Source of the DNA: Palsa-504 sp963744575
GTDB lineage: Bacteria; Actinomycetota; Actinomycetes; Streptosporangiales; Streptosporangiaceae
Length of the DNA stretch: 64,000 nucleotides
Direction of reading: 5' to 3'
Assembly (NCBI GenBank): GCA_963744575.1
Contig: CAVUUF010000025.1
Span: 62,001-126,000, forward strand
The translations under genes were made by a program, and so were the position numbers. How positions within the stretch are numbered: position 1 is the stretch's first letter; each line of letters starts with the position of its first letter. Positions 45,419 to 54,555 of the stretch are shown in pieces. Below the pieces are notes generated by a model. The model did not search any database, was not told the origin of the DNA, and worked only from the letters and a program-made list of their open reading frames with translations.

Positions 45419-46333
45419 ATGACCCGCCATCGTGGTGCGCCGACAGCCAGCCAACCGGCCTCGCAGGCAACCGTAACCCCTCCGCTTCCTTCCGGCTCGC
45501 AGGTTTCATTCCGGAACATGTATCCCAGGTATCCGCGCTATACGCCTCGGCGCGACGGTGGCCTGGGCGCGTACGAAACCGCGCTCGCCCGGGCCGGTTT
45601 CAGCCCTGTGGCCGGTATCGACGAGGCGGGGCGGGGGGCCTGCGCGGGGCCGCTCGTGGTGGCGGCCGTCGTACTCGATCCCGCCAGCATCCGGCGCATG
45701 CCCGGACTGGCCGACTCCAAGCTGCTGACCCCTCAGGCCCGCGAGGAGGCCTACGCCGAGGTGCTCCGCTGGGCCATCGACTGGCACGTCGTGGTCATCG
45801 GCGCCGACCAGATCGATGCCATCGGGCTGCATGTGTGCAACGTCTCGGGCATGCGCCGGGCCTGCGCGGGCCTGCGCGCCGCGCCCGGTTACGTGCTCAC
45901 CGATGGCTTCCCGGTCCGCGGCCTGGGCGTCCCCGGGCTCGCGGTCTGGAAGGGGGACCGGGTCACGGCCTCGGTGGCGGCGGCCTCGGTCCTGGCCAAG
46001 GTCAGCCGGGACCGGATGATGCGGGACCTGCACGAACGTTATCCCCTATACGGCTTCGACCGGCACAAGGGATATGTCACCGATGACCATGTACGAGCCC
46101 TGGCCGAACACGGACCGAGCCCGGTGCACCGGTACTCGTTCGTGAACGTAACCAGGGTGGCGGGCCTGGCTAATTCTGTGCACCCGCTGGCGCCCGCGGA
46201 CCCGGCAGAGCTTACGGGCTCCGCGGAGTTCCCGGGCGATCCCGCTGTCGCCGGCCCTCCCGAGGGCCTGGTGGCCTCGGGATTCAGCCCAGCGGGTGCA
46301 TGGGAGGAGAACGAGAGGAGAATGGACTCATGA
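45419..46333 (+). CDS. rnhB: Ribonuclease HII
   Basis: Removes RNA from RNA-DNA hybrids. GIDEAGRGACAGPLVVAAVVL carries the first catalytic Asp-Glu pair, LADSKLLTP and DGFP (further Asp), KGDRVTASVAAASVLAKVSRD and YPLYGFDRHKGYVTDDH complete the family blocks. ATG at 45419 is assumed; the ATG at 45518 (MYPRYPRYTPRRDGG) is an alternative. The C-terminal 50 residues are a variable tail. It shares an ATGA overlap with DUF2469, as elsewhere in actinobacteria. Confidence 0.95.
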   Translation: MTRHRGAPTASQPASQATVTPPLPSGSQVSFRNMYPRYPRYTPRRDGGLGAYETALARAGFSPVAGIDEAGRGACAGPLVVAAVVLDPASIRRMPGLADSKLLTPQAREEAYAEVLRWAIDWHVVVIGADQIDAIGLHVCNVSGMRRACAGLRAAPGYVLTDGFPVRGLGVPGLAVWKGDRVTASVAAASVLAKVSRDRMMRDLHERYPLYGFDRHKGYVTDDHVRALAEHGPSPVHRYSFVNVTRVAGLANSVHPLAPADPAELTGSAEFPGDPAVAGPPEGLVASGFSPAGAWEENERRMDS

Positions 46334-46659
46334 GCGCGGAGGACCTTGAGAAGTACGAGGCGGAGATGGAGCTTCAGCTCTATCGCGAGTACCGCAACGT
46401 CGTCGGGTTGTTCACGCACGTGGTCGAGACCGAACGCCGGTTCTACCTCACGAATGACGTCGAGCTGAATATTCGGTCAAGTGACAACGGTGAGGTCTTC
46501 TTCGAAGTTACGATGCGGGATGCCTGGGTCTGGGATATGTACCGCCCGGCCAGGTTTGTCAAGAACGTGCGGGTGGTCACCTTCAAGGACGTCAACATCG
46601 AGGAACTCGCCAAGGCCGACCTAGAGGTGCCAGAGGACAAGCCGGACTTCCCGGCGTAG
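46330..46659 (+). CDS. DUF2469 family protein
   Basis: A 109-residue acidic protein, MSAEDLEKYEAEMELQLYREYRNVV... ending LEVPEDKPDFPA. This actinobacteria-specific family is almost always encoded directly after rnhB and is highly conserved; no function is assigned. The ATG overlaps the rnhB stop. Its base composition is lower in GC than its neighbours, as seen in this family in general. Confidence 0.95.
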   Translation: MSAEDLEKYEAEMELQLYREYRNVVGLFTHVVETERRFYLTNDVELNIRSSDNGEVFFEVTMRDAWVWDMYRPARFVKNVRVVTFKDVNIEELAKADLEVPEDKPDFPA

Positions 46660-46679
46660 CTTGCATGGGCGGAGGGGCG

Positions 46680-47447
46680 ATGTTCGGGCTCCCGGACGAG
46701 GTAGCAGCCTGCCTGTTTGACATGGACGGCGTGGTGACCCAGACTGCGGTGGTGCACGCGGCGGCGTGGAAGGAGATGTTCGACGACTTCCTCCGCCAGC
46801 GAGCCGAGAGCACGGGAACCGAGTTCGTCCCGTTCGATCCGCACGCCGATTACGACGCTTACGTCGACGGCAAGCCCAGGCTGGACGGCACCAGGTCGTT
46901 CCTCGAGTCCCGGGGTATCGACCTTCCGGAGGGCACGCCGGATGACCCGCCGGGGACACCGACCGTATACGGGCTGAGCAACCGCAAGAACGACCTGGTC
47001 CTGGCGAAGCTGGCGGCCGGAGGCGTTCAGGTTTACCAGGGGACTGTCACCTACATCCGTTCGGTTCGTGAAAAGGGCATCTCGACGGGGATCGTGTCGT
47101 CCAGCGCGAACACCCAGCAGGTGCTCGATTCCGCGGGCCTGACTGCACTGTTCGACGTGCGGGTGGACGGGTTGGTCGCCAAGCAGCGCGGCCTGCGCGG
47201 CAAGCCGGCGCCGGACACCTTCCTGGCCGCGGCCGAGGCGCTCAGCGTGCCTGCTAGCCGCGCGGTGGTGTTCGAGGACGCGCTGGCCGGGGTCGAGGCG
47301 GGCCGCGCCGGTCATTTCGCGCTCGTGGTCGGCGTGGACCGGGTTGGCCAGGCGGCCGCGCTCAGGGAGCACGGTGCCGACGTCGTGGTGCAGGACGTCG
47401 CCGAACTCCTCGGCCAGGACGGCCAGCCGGGCCAGGGTGCCCGATGA
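46680..47447 (+). CDS. HAD-family beta-phosphoglucomutase-like enzyme
   Basis: A 255-residue HAD hydrolase. CLFDMDGVVTQTAVVHA carries the DxD nucleophile/acid pair, GIVSSSANTQQVLDSAGL is motif II, and GKPAPDTFLAAAEAL with FEDALAGVEAGRAG gives motifs III and IV. Proteins with this pattern isomerise sugar phosphates (beta-phosphoglucomutase) or dephosphorylate them. ATG at 46680 follows GGAGG. The stop overlaps the GH65 phosphorylase ATG by four bases, so the two act together: the phosphorylase makes beta-glucose 1-phosphate, and this enzyme should convert it to glucose 6-phosphate. Confidence 0.93.
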   Translation: MFGLPDEVAACLFDMDGVVTQTAVVHAAAWKEMFDDFLRQRAESTGTEFVPFDPHADYDAYVDGKPRLDGTRSFLESRGIDLPEGTPDDPPGTPTVYGLSNRKNDLVLAKLAAGGVQVYQGTVTYIRSVREKGISTGIVSSSANTQQVLDSAGLTALFDVRVDGLVAKQRGLRGKPAPDTFLAAAEALSVPASRAVVFEDALAGVEAGRAGHFALVVGVDRVGQAAALREHGADVVVQDVAELLGQDGQPGQGAR

Positions 47448-49801
47448 TCAAGCAGTCCGCGTACGGGACCGAGCCCTGGCGGCTCGTCGAGAAGAGCCTC
47501 GACCTGGATCTGCTGGCGCAGAGCGAGTCGGTCTTCGCCCTGTCCAACGGGCACATCGGACTGCGCGGCAACCTCGACGAGGGGGACCCGCACGGCCTGC
47601 CGGGCAGCTACCTGAACTCGATGTATGAGGTCCGGCCGCTGCCCTATGCCGAGGCCGGCTACGGCTTTCCCGATGACGGTCAGACCGTCATCAACGTGAC
47701 CAATGGCAAGATCATCCGGTTGCTCGTCGACGACGAGCCCTTCGACATCAGGTACGGCACGCTGCATTCGCATGAGCGTGTCCTGGACCTGCGGGCAGGC
47801 ACGCTGGCCCGGGAGGCGGACTGGTCGTCGCCGGCCGGGGCCAGGGTCAAGGTGACCTCGGTGCGGATGGTGTCGCTGACCCAGCGCGCGATCGCGGCGA
47901 TCAGCTACACGGTCGAGCCGGTGGATCAGAAGCTGCGTCTCGTGCTGCAGTCCGAGATCGTCGCGAACGAGGAACTGCCGCAGCGGGGGAAGGATCCCCG
48001 GGTGGCGGCCGTCCTGGAGAACCCGCTGGTCAGCGAGGAACACCAGTGTTCCAACGACGGCGGGCCGGGCCGGGCGGTACTGGTGCACAAGACACGGGTC
48101 AGCGGGCTGCGGATCGCGGCCGCGATGTCTCACGAGATAACCGGCACCGAGAAGATGACCCACCGGATCGAGTCCTTTCCCGATCTGGCCCGGGCCACCG
48201 TGGCGGCCGAGGTCGCCCCCGGCGAACAGCTGCACATCGTCAAGTACATCGGCTACGGCTGGTCGAGCCAGCGGTCCAAGCCCGCCCTCATCGACCAGGT
48301 ATCCGGCGCGCTGGCGGCCGCCCACCTGGTCGGCTGGGACGGCCTGCTGGCCGAGCAGCAAGCCTTCCTGAACGAGTTCTGGGAAGGCGCCGACGTCGAG
48401 GCGGACGGCGACGCCGAGATCCAGCAGGCGGTGCGGTTCGGGCTCTTCCATATCCTGCAGGCCGGAGCGCGGGCCGAGTACCGGCCCATCGCGGCCAAGG
48501 GCCTGACCGGGACCGGTTACGACGGCCACACGTTCTGGGACACCGAGACGTTCGTGCTGCCGGTGCTCATGTACACCCAGCCCACCGCCGCGGCCGACGC
48601 GCTGCGCTGGCGGCATCTGGTGCTGCCCGAGGCCAAGCGGCACGCGGCCGACCTCGGCCTGGCCGGGGCCGCGTTCCCGTGGCGCACGATCCGGGGCCAG
48701 GAGTGCTCCGGCTACTGGCCCGCCGGGACCGCGGCGTTCCACATCAACGCCGACATCGCCAACGCCGTCATCCGCTACCTGGACGCCACCGAGGACGCCA
48801 AGTTCGAGCAGGAGGTCGCGCTCGAATTGCTGGTCGAGACCGCGCGGCTGTGGCGGTCGCTCGGCCAGCACGACGCCATGGGCCACTTCAGGATCGAGGG
48901 CGTCACCGGGCCGGACGAGTACAGCGCGGTCAAGGACAACAACATCTACACCAACCTGATGGCGCAGCGGAACATGGCCACCGCCGCCTACCTGGCCGTC
49001 AAGCTGCCCGACGCCGCCGAGGCACTCGGAGTGACGACCGAGGAGGCCGCGTCCTGGCGCGATGCGGCGGCCGCGATGTACATCCCGTTCGACCAGCGCC
49101 TCGGCGTCCACCCGCAGCACGAGGGATTCACCGACTACGCCCGGTGGGACTTCCAGAGCACCCCCGAGGACCACTATCCGCTGCTGCTGCACTACCCGTA
49201 TTTCCAGCTGTACCGCAAGCAGGTGGTCAAGCAGGCGGACCTGGCGCTGGCCATGTACCTGCGACCCGACGCCTTCACCGCCGAGCAGAAGGCCAGGAAC
49301 TTCGCCTACTACGAGCCGCTCACCGTGCGGGATTCCTCGCTGTCGGCGTGCACCCAGGCGGTGGTGGCCGCCGAGGTCGGCCAGCTCGAGCTCGCTCACG
49401 ACTACCTGGCCGAGGCCGCGCTCATGGACCTGAGGGACGTGGAGCACAACACTTCAGACGGCGTGCACATGGCGTCGCTGGCCGGGGCGTGGATAGCGCT
49501 GGTCGCCGGGTTCGGCGGGATGCGCGCGGGGGATGGGACGCTGGCCTTCAGCCCGCACCTGCCCGGCGGCATATCGCAGCTGACGTTCCGGCTGCGCTAC
49601 CGAGGCCGGAGGCTGCGCGTCGCCGTCACCTCGGGCCGGGCCAAATACGAGCTGCTCGACGGCGAGCCGTTGTCCATCGTCCACCACGGCAAGGAGTTCA
49701 AGCTCGGCAAGAAGGCCGTGCAACGCGAAATCCCGCCGGTGACTGCGGGGCCGCGCCCCGAGCAGCCGCCGGGGCGCCCCCCGTACAGCCGCGGCGGGTA
49801 A
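47444..49801 (+). CDS. Glycoside hydrolase family 65 phosphorylase
   Basis: A 785-residue GH65 enzyme, which phosphorolyses an alpha-glucosyl disaccharide (maltose, trehalose, kojibiose or nigerose). ESVFALSNGHIGLRGNLDEG at the N-terminus, GLTGTGYDGHTFWDTE, PWRTIRGQECSGYWPAGTA, and the catalytic acid in GVTGPDEYSAVKDNN are typical, as is STPEDHYPLLLHYPYF. The C-terminal beta domain ends in a Pro/Arg-rich tail. The substrate cannot be decided from motifs. It is translationally coupled to the HAD gene. Confidence 0.94.
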   Translation: MIKQSAYGTEPWRLVEKSLDLDLLAQSESVFALSNGHIGLRGNLDEGDPHGLPGSYLNSMYEVRPLPYAEAGYGFPDDGQTVINVTNGKIIRLLVDDEPFDIRYGTLHSHERVLDLRAGTLAREADWSSPAGARVKVTSVRMVSLTQRAIAAISYTVEPVDQKLRLVLQSEIVANEELPQRGKDPRVAAVLENPLVSEEHQCSNDGGPGRAVLVHKTRVSGLRIAAAMSHEITGTEKMTHRIESFPDLARATVAAEVAPGEQLHIVKYIGYGWSSQRSKPALIDQVSGALAAAHLVGWDGLLAEQQAFLNEFWEGADVEADGDAEIQQAVRFGLFHILQAGARAEYRPIAAKGLTGTGYDGHTFWDTETFVLPVLMYTQPTAAADALRWRHLVLPEAKRHAADLGLAGAAFPWRTIRGQECSGYWPAGTAAFHINADIANAVIRYLDATEDAKFEQEVALELLVETARLWRSLGQHDAMGHFRIEGVTGPDEYSAVKDNNIYTNLMAQRNMATAAYLAVKLPDAAEALGVTTEEAASWRDAAAAMYIPFDQRLGVHPQHEGFTDYARWDFQSTPEDHYPLLLHYPYFQLYRKQVVKQADLALAMYLRPDAFTAEQKARNFAYYEPLTVRDSSLSACTQAVVAAEVGQLELAHDYLAEAALMDLRDVEHNTSDGVHMASLAGAWIALVAGFGGMRAGDGTLAFSPHLPGGISQLTFRLRYRGRRLRVAVTSGRAKYELLDGEPLSIVHHGKEFKLGKKAVQREIPPVTAGPRPEQPPGRPPYSRGG

Positions 49802-50330
49802 CCGATCCAGGCCTCTTAGGGTCCGTGGCACGATTCCCTGCCCAGGATTCTGGATGCCCGCCTATGGGCAGGCACGTGAGTTCGCGCAGGTGCGGCAACT
49901 GACCGTGCAGAACCTCGGGGTCCTGGAATCGGTATCGCAGTACCGTTCCCACGATTACGAACTAGAGCTGGTGTTCGGCCTGTGGGCACCCCACTCTCTG
50001 CCTGTCCGTTCAGCCACCGCTTAGGGTCGCCATAGCGCGATGGAGCCGACCGCCTTAGTGGAGACCGGTCATGATGTGTTTTCGGTTTCGGGTTATCGGC
50101 CCACGGACTGCTTCTGCCAAGTATGCGCTCCGGGGCCGGGACGTCTGGTTGCACATCCAGGGCATTCCCAGCGCTTGTTGGTCGTCCCCAGCGGATTAGA
50201 TCACCGAGCACCGACATTCTTGGCCCGGTCTCCACAAACGCGAAGCTTCACCCGGGTTTTCCACAGCTGGAGATGGCACCCTGCGGGCGGCCCCTGGTTA
50301 CCGCGATCGTCGGAGCCGGAGGTGATAGCG
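49802..50330. other. Spacer between the GH65 gene and yraN
   Basis: About 530 bases with lower GC than the coding regions. One short open frame (49854-50024) looks weakly coding. The rest (50025-50330) shows no supported gene. A TTTTCCACA word at 50257 resembles a DnaA box but stands alone. Confidence 0.6.
49854..50024 (+). CDS. Possible small protein or gene fragment
   Basis: ATG at 49854 opens 56 codons (MPAYGQAREFAQVRQLTVQN... GLWAPHSLP...). The first half has strong G/C preference at the third codon position, like real genes here; the second half does not. No clear ribosome binding site precedes it and I recognise no family. It could be the remnant of a larger gene. Confidence 0.25.
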   Translation: MPAYGQAREFAQVRQLTVQNLGVLESVSQYRSHDYELELVFGLWAPHSLPVRSATA

Positions 50331-50687
50331 ATGCGTGCCAAGGACATGCTAGGCAAATCCGGTGAGCAGGCGGCGGCCGAATACCTGGAGTCGCGCGGCC
50401 TGCGGATCCTGGACCGCAACTGGCGCTGCGCTGTCGGCGAGATCGACATCGTGGCTGCGGAGCGGTACGCGCTGGTGGTGGTGGAGGTCAAGTCCCGGAC
50501 GGGGGTGCGTTACGGCAGCCCGCTCGAGGCTGTCGGCCGGGCCAAGCGGGCCCGGCTGCGCAGGCTGGCGGTGCAGTGGCTGAACGCCCACGGAGTCCGG
50601 TTCGATCAGGTCCGGATCGACGTGGTCGGTCTGGTGTACGACGGCACCGGCGGGTTCAGCATCGAGCACATCCGAGGGGTGGGGTAG
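50331..50687 (+). CDS. yraN: UPF0102/YraN family endonuclease-like protein
   Basis: A 118-residue protein with the restriction-endonuclease-like core: GKSGEQAAAEYLESRG, NWRCAVGEIDIVA, and VVVEVKSRTGVRYGSPLEAV (the GEIDIV...EVKxR metal site), then KRARLRRLAVQWL. It is encoded next to comM and dprA, as in most actinobacteria, suggesting a role in DNA processing. ATG at 50331. Confidence 0.95.
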   Translation: MRAKDMLGKSGEQAAAEYLESRGLRILDRNWRCAVGEIDIVAAERYALVVVEVKSRTGVRYGSPLEAVGRAKRARLRRLAVQWLNAHGVRFDQVRIDVVGLVYDGTGGFSIEHIRGVG

Positions 50688-50689
50688 CC

Positions 50690-52318
50690 GTGCCGCTGGC
50701 CCGGACATATTCAGTGGCATTGATCGGCGTGAACGGCCAAGTGGTCGAGGTCGAGGCAGATATCGCGAACGGCCTGGTCGGGATGATCCTGGTCGGCTTG
50801 CCTGATACTGCGCTGCGGGAGGCGCGGGACCGGATCCGGGCGGCGATCGTCAATAGCGGCGAGGAGTGGCCGCAGCGGAAGATCACGGTCGGGCTCTCCC
50901 CGGCCAGCTTGCCCAAGCGGGGCAGCTGGTTCGACCTGGCAATAGCGGTCGGGATACTCGCCGCTGCGGGCAGGCTGCCCACATCGGCGGCAGCCGAGGT
51001 GATGTTCTTCGGCGAGCTAGGTCTGGACGGGCAGTTGCGGCCCGTCCGCGGTGTGCTACCTGCGGTGGCGGCCGCGGTGGATCAAGGGTTCGGCACAGTG
51101 ATGGTGGCCGAGCAAAATGCGGCGGAAGCCGTCCTAGTGCCCGGCGTGCGCGTTATCGCAGCTAGCAGTTTGACCGCGGCGGCCGACTGGTTTCGCGGCC
51201 TGCCTGGCCCTGATGGCGGCCCAGCCGCGGCCGAGTACGAAGGCGGCCAGGAATTGTCGGCCCGGCAGGCGTGTATGCGTCCGGGTGGACGCCTAGGCGC
51301 TGGCAGCAAGCCCTCCCCTGGTTCTGCCGCTCGAGAAAGCGAAGTACGGAACGCGATAACCCCCGACCTCGCCGAGGTGCTCGGCCAGTCATTGGCGCGC
51401 CGGGCCGCTGAGGTGTGTGCGGCCGGTGGGCACCACCTGTCGTTGCTCGGGCCACCCGGTGTTGGCAAAACAATGCTGGCTGAACGGATCCCCACCATCT
51501 TGCCCAGACTCGACACGACGGCGGCGCTGGAGGTCACGGCTATTCATTCGGTAGCCGGCACGTTGCCCCCAGAAATTCCATTGCTGACTGATCCGCCGTT
51601 TATGGCCCCGCACCACACTGCCACCAAGGCAGCGATCGTTGGCGGTGGCAGTGGCATCATCCTCCCTGGTTCTGCGTCGCTTGCCCACCGGGGGGTGTTG
51701 TTTCTGGACGAAGCGCCAGAGTTCGACAAGGACGTGCTCGACGCGCTAAGGCAACCGCTTGAAGCGGGCGAGGTCGTGGTTGCCAGATTGGGAGTCATCG
51801 CAAGGTTTCCAGCAAAGTTCACCCTGGTCGTAGCTGCAAATCCGTGTCCGTGCGCGAAGACGGCAGGGCCAAAGGAAGGCTGTCGTTGTAGTCCGTCCAC
51901 GCGTCGCAGGTACCTGGGGCGGATCTCGGGCCCGCTGCTCGACCGAGTAGACGTGAAGATCGAGCTTGAGCCGGTAACCCGTAAGGAATTGCTGAGCGAC
52001 AGAACATTCGCCGAGCCGAGCCGAGTTGTAGCCATGCGGGTAGGTCAAGCTAGGGACCGGACCGCCCACCGGCTACGCGGCACACCGTGGCGCCTGAATG
52101 CCGAGGTCCCCGGATCGGAGTTGCGCCGGACCTGGCCGCCCATCTCAGGTGCTCTCGCCGCAGTAGAGCGTTCCCTGGAGCGCGGCCAGATCAGCGCTCG
52201 CGGCGTCGTCAAGGTCATCCGTGTCGCCTGGACCATCGCCGACCTGGCTGGACGGCCGCGCCCGGGCAAGGATGACTGCGATGCCGCGCTCGGCCTGTGG
52301 CTCGGGGTTCGCCGGTGA
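50690..52318 (+). CDS. comM: YifB/ComM family AAA+ ATPase (Mg chelatase-like)
   Basis: A 542-residue ATPase. The N-terminal LonC-like domain (ARTYSVALIGVNGQVVEVEADI, GLPDTALREARDRIRAAI) is followed by the AAA+ core: LLGPPGVGKTMLAERIP (Walker A), GVLFLDEAPEF (Walker B), NPCPCAKTAG with the cysteine cluster, and LDRVDVKIELEPV. ComM promotes branch migration during transformation. GTG at 50690 starts two bases after the yraN stop. A low-complexity patch (residues 180-225) lies between the domains. GC content is slightly lower than average. Confidence 0.95.
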   Translation: MPLARTYSVALIGVNGQVVEVEADIANGLVGMILVGLPDTALREARDRIRAAIVNSGEEWPQRKITVGLSPASLPKRGSWFDLAIAVGILAAAGRLPTSAAAEVMFFGELGLDGQLRPVRGVLPAVAAAVDQGFGTVMVAEQNAAEAVLVPGVRVIAASSLTAAADWFRGLPGPDGGPAAAEYEGGQELSARQACMRPGGRLGAGSKPSPGSAARESEVRNAITPDLAEVLGQSLARRAAEVCAAGGHHLSLLGPPGVGKTMLAERIPTILPRLDTTAALEVTAIHSVAGTLPPEIPLLTDPPFMAPHHTATKAAIVGGGSGIILPGSASLAHRGVLFLDEAPEFDKDVLDALRQPLEAGEVVVARLGVIARFPAKFTLVVAANPCPCAKTAGPKEGCRCSPSTRRRYLGRISGPLLDRVDVKIELEPVTRKELLSDRTFAEPSRVVAMRVGQARDRTAHRLRGTPWRLNAEVPGSELRRTWPPISGALAAVERSLERGQISARGVVKVIRVAWTIADLAGRPRPGKDDCDAALGLWLGVRR

Positions 52319-53577
52319 GCCGGGCGACCTCGCCGGCCGGGCTCGGCGAGGAAAAGCTGGCCCGGGCGGCGCTTACCTACCTGGCCGAGCCCGGCGATCC
52401 CGCACTGGGGGCGCTGCTCGGGATCTGCCGGCCCGCCGAGGTGCTGGCCGCAATCAGGGCTGGCCTGCTGCCCGGGACCGGCCCCGGGTGCGGCGACACC
52501 CCGGCGAGCCGGGCGGCGCTGGAGCGCGCGCTCGGCCGGTGGCAGGTCCGGCTGCCTGGCCTGCCGGACGACGAGGGCATCGCGGGCGCCTGCCGCGACG
52601 GCATCAGGCTGGTCTGCCCCGGGGAGACCGAGTGGCCCGCCGCGCTCGACCAGCTCGGCCTGGTCCGGCCGTACGCGCTCTGGATCCGCGGAAACGCGGA
52701 ACTGCGCTTTGCCTGCTCGCGCTCGGTGGCGATGGTGGGGTCGCGGGCCGCCACCGGGTACGGCGGCCACGTCGCGGGCGAAATCGCCGCCGATCTCGGC
52801 GAGCGAGGCTGGGCGATCGTCTCGGGCGGCGCCTTCGGGATCGACGCCGCCGCGCACCGCGGCGCGCTGGCTGCGGAGGCGATAACGGTCGCGGTGCTGG
52901 CCTGCGGGGTGGACTATCCCTACCCGGCGGGTCACGCGGACCTGTTCCAGGCGATCGCCGCCCAGGGCCTGGTGATGAGCGAATGGCCGCCAGGACGTCA
53001 CCCGGCCCGGGTGCGCTTCCTGGTCCGTAACCGGGTAATCGCCGCGCTCGCCTGCGGCACTGTGATCGTGGAGGCGGGCGAGCGCAGCGGCGCCCTGAAC
53101 ACCGCACGGCACGCCGCCGACCTGGGCAAGCCTCTGATGGCGGTACCCGGTCCGGTGACTTCGGCTCAGTCCGCCGGGTGCCACCGGATCATCAGGGAGT
53201 GGGGTGCCACCTGCGTCACCCGGGCCGACGACATCATCGAGATGCTCTCGCCGCTCAGCGTCCCGGATCCGCTGGCGCCCGGCGCTGGCCTGGAGCCGCC
53301 GGACTCCGCGCCGCCAGGCCCAGGCTCGGAGCCGCCCGGCCCGGGCTGGGAGCTATCCCGCGATGGCCTCGACGCCGATAGCGCCCGGGTGCTCGACGCG
53401 CTGCCTGCACGTGGCGGCGCAGGAACCTCGACCATCGCGGTCGCCGCGGGGGTGGACCTCGATACCGTGCTGCGGTGCCTCGGACGGCTGGCCGGTTACG
53501 GTTTCATCGAGCGCGGCGACGGCGGCTGGCGCCTGCGCCGACCCGATCGGTCCACCCGACCCCGCCGTCCCGGCTGA
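52315..53577 (+). CDS. dprA: DNA-processing protein DprA
   Basis: A 420-residue recombination mediator that loads RecA on single-stranded DNA. The Rossmann-like core has VAMVGSRAATGYGGHVA, IVSGGAFGIDAAAHRGAL, CGVDYPYPAGHADLF, EWPPGRHPARVRFLVRNRVIAAL and EAGERSGALNTARHAADLGKPLMAVPGP. A Pro/Gly linker (LEPPDSAPPGPGSEPPGPG) leads to the C-terminal winged helix. GTG at 52315 overlaps the comM stop (GTGA). The trio yraN-comM-dprA is a conserved block. Confidence 0.95.
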   Translation: MSRATSPAGLGEEKLARAALTYLAEPGDPALGALLGICRPAEVLAAIRAGLLPGTGPGCGDTPASRAALERALGRWQVRLPGLPDDEGIAGACRDGIRLVCPGETEWPAALDQLGLVRPYALWIRGNAELRFACSRSVAMVGSRAATGYGGHVAGEIAADLGERGWAIVSGGAFGIDAAAHRGALAAEAITVAVLACGVDYPYPAGHADLFQAIAAQGLVMSEWPPGRHPARVRFLVRNRVIAALACGTVIVEAGERSGALNTARHAADLGKPLMAVPGPVTSAQSAGCHRIIREWGATCVTRADDIIEMLSPLSVPDPLAPGAGLEPPDSAPPGPGSEPPGPGWELSRDGLDADSARVLDALPARGGAGTSTIAVAAGVDLDTVLRCLGRLAGYGFIERGDGGWRLRRPDRSTRPRRPG

Positions 53578-53672
53578 CCCGGCTATCTCGGCTTACTTGG
53601 CCATCCCCAGCTGATCCTGGGCGGTCCGGCGATCCTGGCGGCGGGCCGCCAGGATCGCTCCGCGTCCCGCTG

Positions 53673-54327
53673 CTACGCCACCTCGGCCGCCATATCGTCC
53701 TCGAAGCTGATCTCGCCCTCCAGGGCCGCCCGGCCCCGGTCGCCGGCCTCGGCCTGGTCCGTGTCGCCGAACTCGAACCCGAGCTCAACATTGCGCTCCC
53801 CGGCCAGTTGCTGCAGGCCATAGCGCTCGAACGTGGTCGGGATCGGTAAGGCTGATCGTCCGGACTCCATGGCCGGCCAGCCGCTCGTTGATCTCGTCGA
53901 GGTGGTCGCGGACCAGTCGCTTCTCCGTATCGGTGATCTTGCCCTTGTGTGGCTTGCCCGCATGCTCGCGGGTCGCGTAGTCGAGGCGTTCCCCGCGTGA
54001 GCTGCTGGCCGACGACCGCGTGCTGCGCCTGACCGGCCGCGCGGCGGTGAGCAACTCGTCCATCGGGTTATGCGTGGCCAGCTTATCGAAAGCATCGGCC
54101 TCCAGGACGATGCGGCGCGGCTCGATGTCGTCGGGCAGGTACACCTCGATGACCGCGACCCGCAGGGCGGACTCTTCCAAGGCCTCGGCTTCGTCGGTGA
54201 GTGCCTCGATCTCGACCGGGCCATCGCCAAGTTCGGGGTGCTCGTGCACCACGATGCGTGCCAGTGCGTCGTCATGCATGATGAGCTGGCCGCTCAGGTC
54301 GCTGAACCGGACAGTCTTCTGACCCAT
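53673..54327 (-). CDS. Uncharacterised actinobacterial protein, interrupted by one frameshift
   Basis: The first frame (from ATG at 54327) encodes QKTVRFSDLSGQLIMHDDALARIVVHEHPEL..., ending RTISLTDPDHV; a second frame continues ERYGLQQLAGERNVELGFEFGDTDQ... to the stop at 53673. One extra base near 53829-53831 separates them, giving a mended protein of about 217 residues. The acidic N-terminal half and the central DYATREHAGKPHKGKITDTEKRLVRDHLDEINERL helix pair are reminiscent of proteins I have seen in other actinobacteria, but I know no function. It is divergent from xerC and convergent with dprA. Confidence 0.75.
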
Positions 54328-54555
54328 GCTCGATCCCTCTCTAAGGCGCTGGTGCGAGCGCGTTCGGCGGCCTCGTCACATTGCCGTTGCGATGCCGGAG
54401 GCCCTGGTGGCTGAGCGCATTGCTCACCCTTCCGCAAGGACCGCCGCATGTCAAACTTCAGTTCGATCGGCGTGTCCCGATGCGAAATTACTCACGATTG
54501 CCGTGTCGCCTGGCCTTTCCGGTATTCGCGGGGATCCGCGGTGCACACTGGGCAT

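Noticed and set aside
47312..49447. A 711-codon open frame antisense to the GH65 gene
   Set aside because: It is a by-product of high-GC codon bias; it has no family signature and the sense frame is clearly the phosphorylase.
50257..50265. DnaA-box-like TTTTCCACA
   Set aside because: A single match without a cluster, AT-rich unwinding region or dnaA/dnaN nearby; not an origin.
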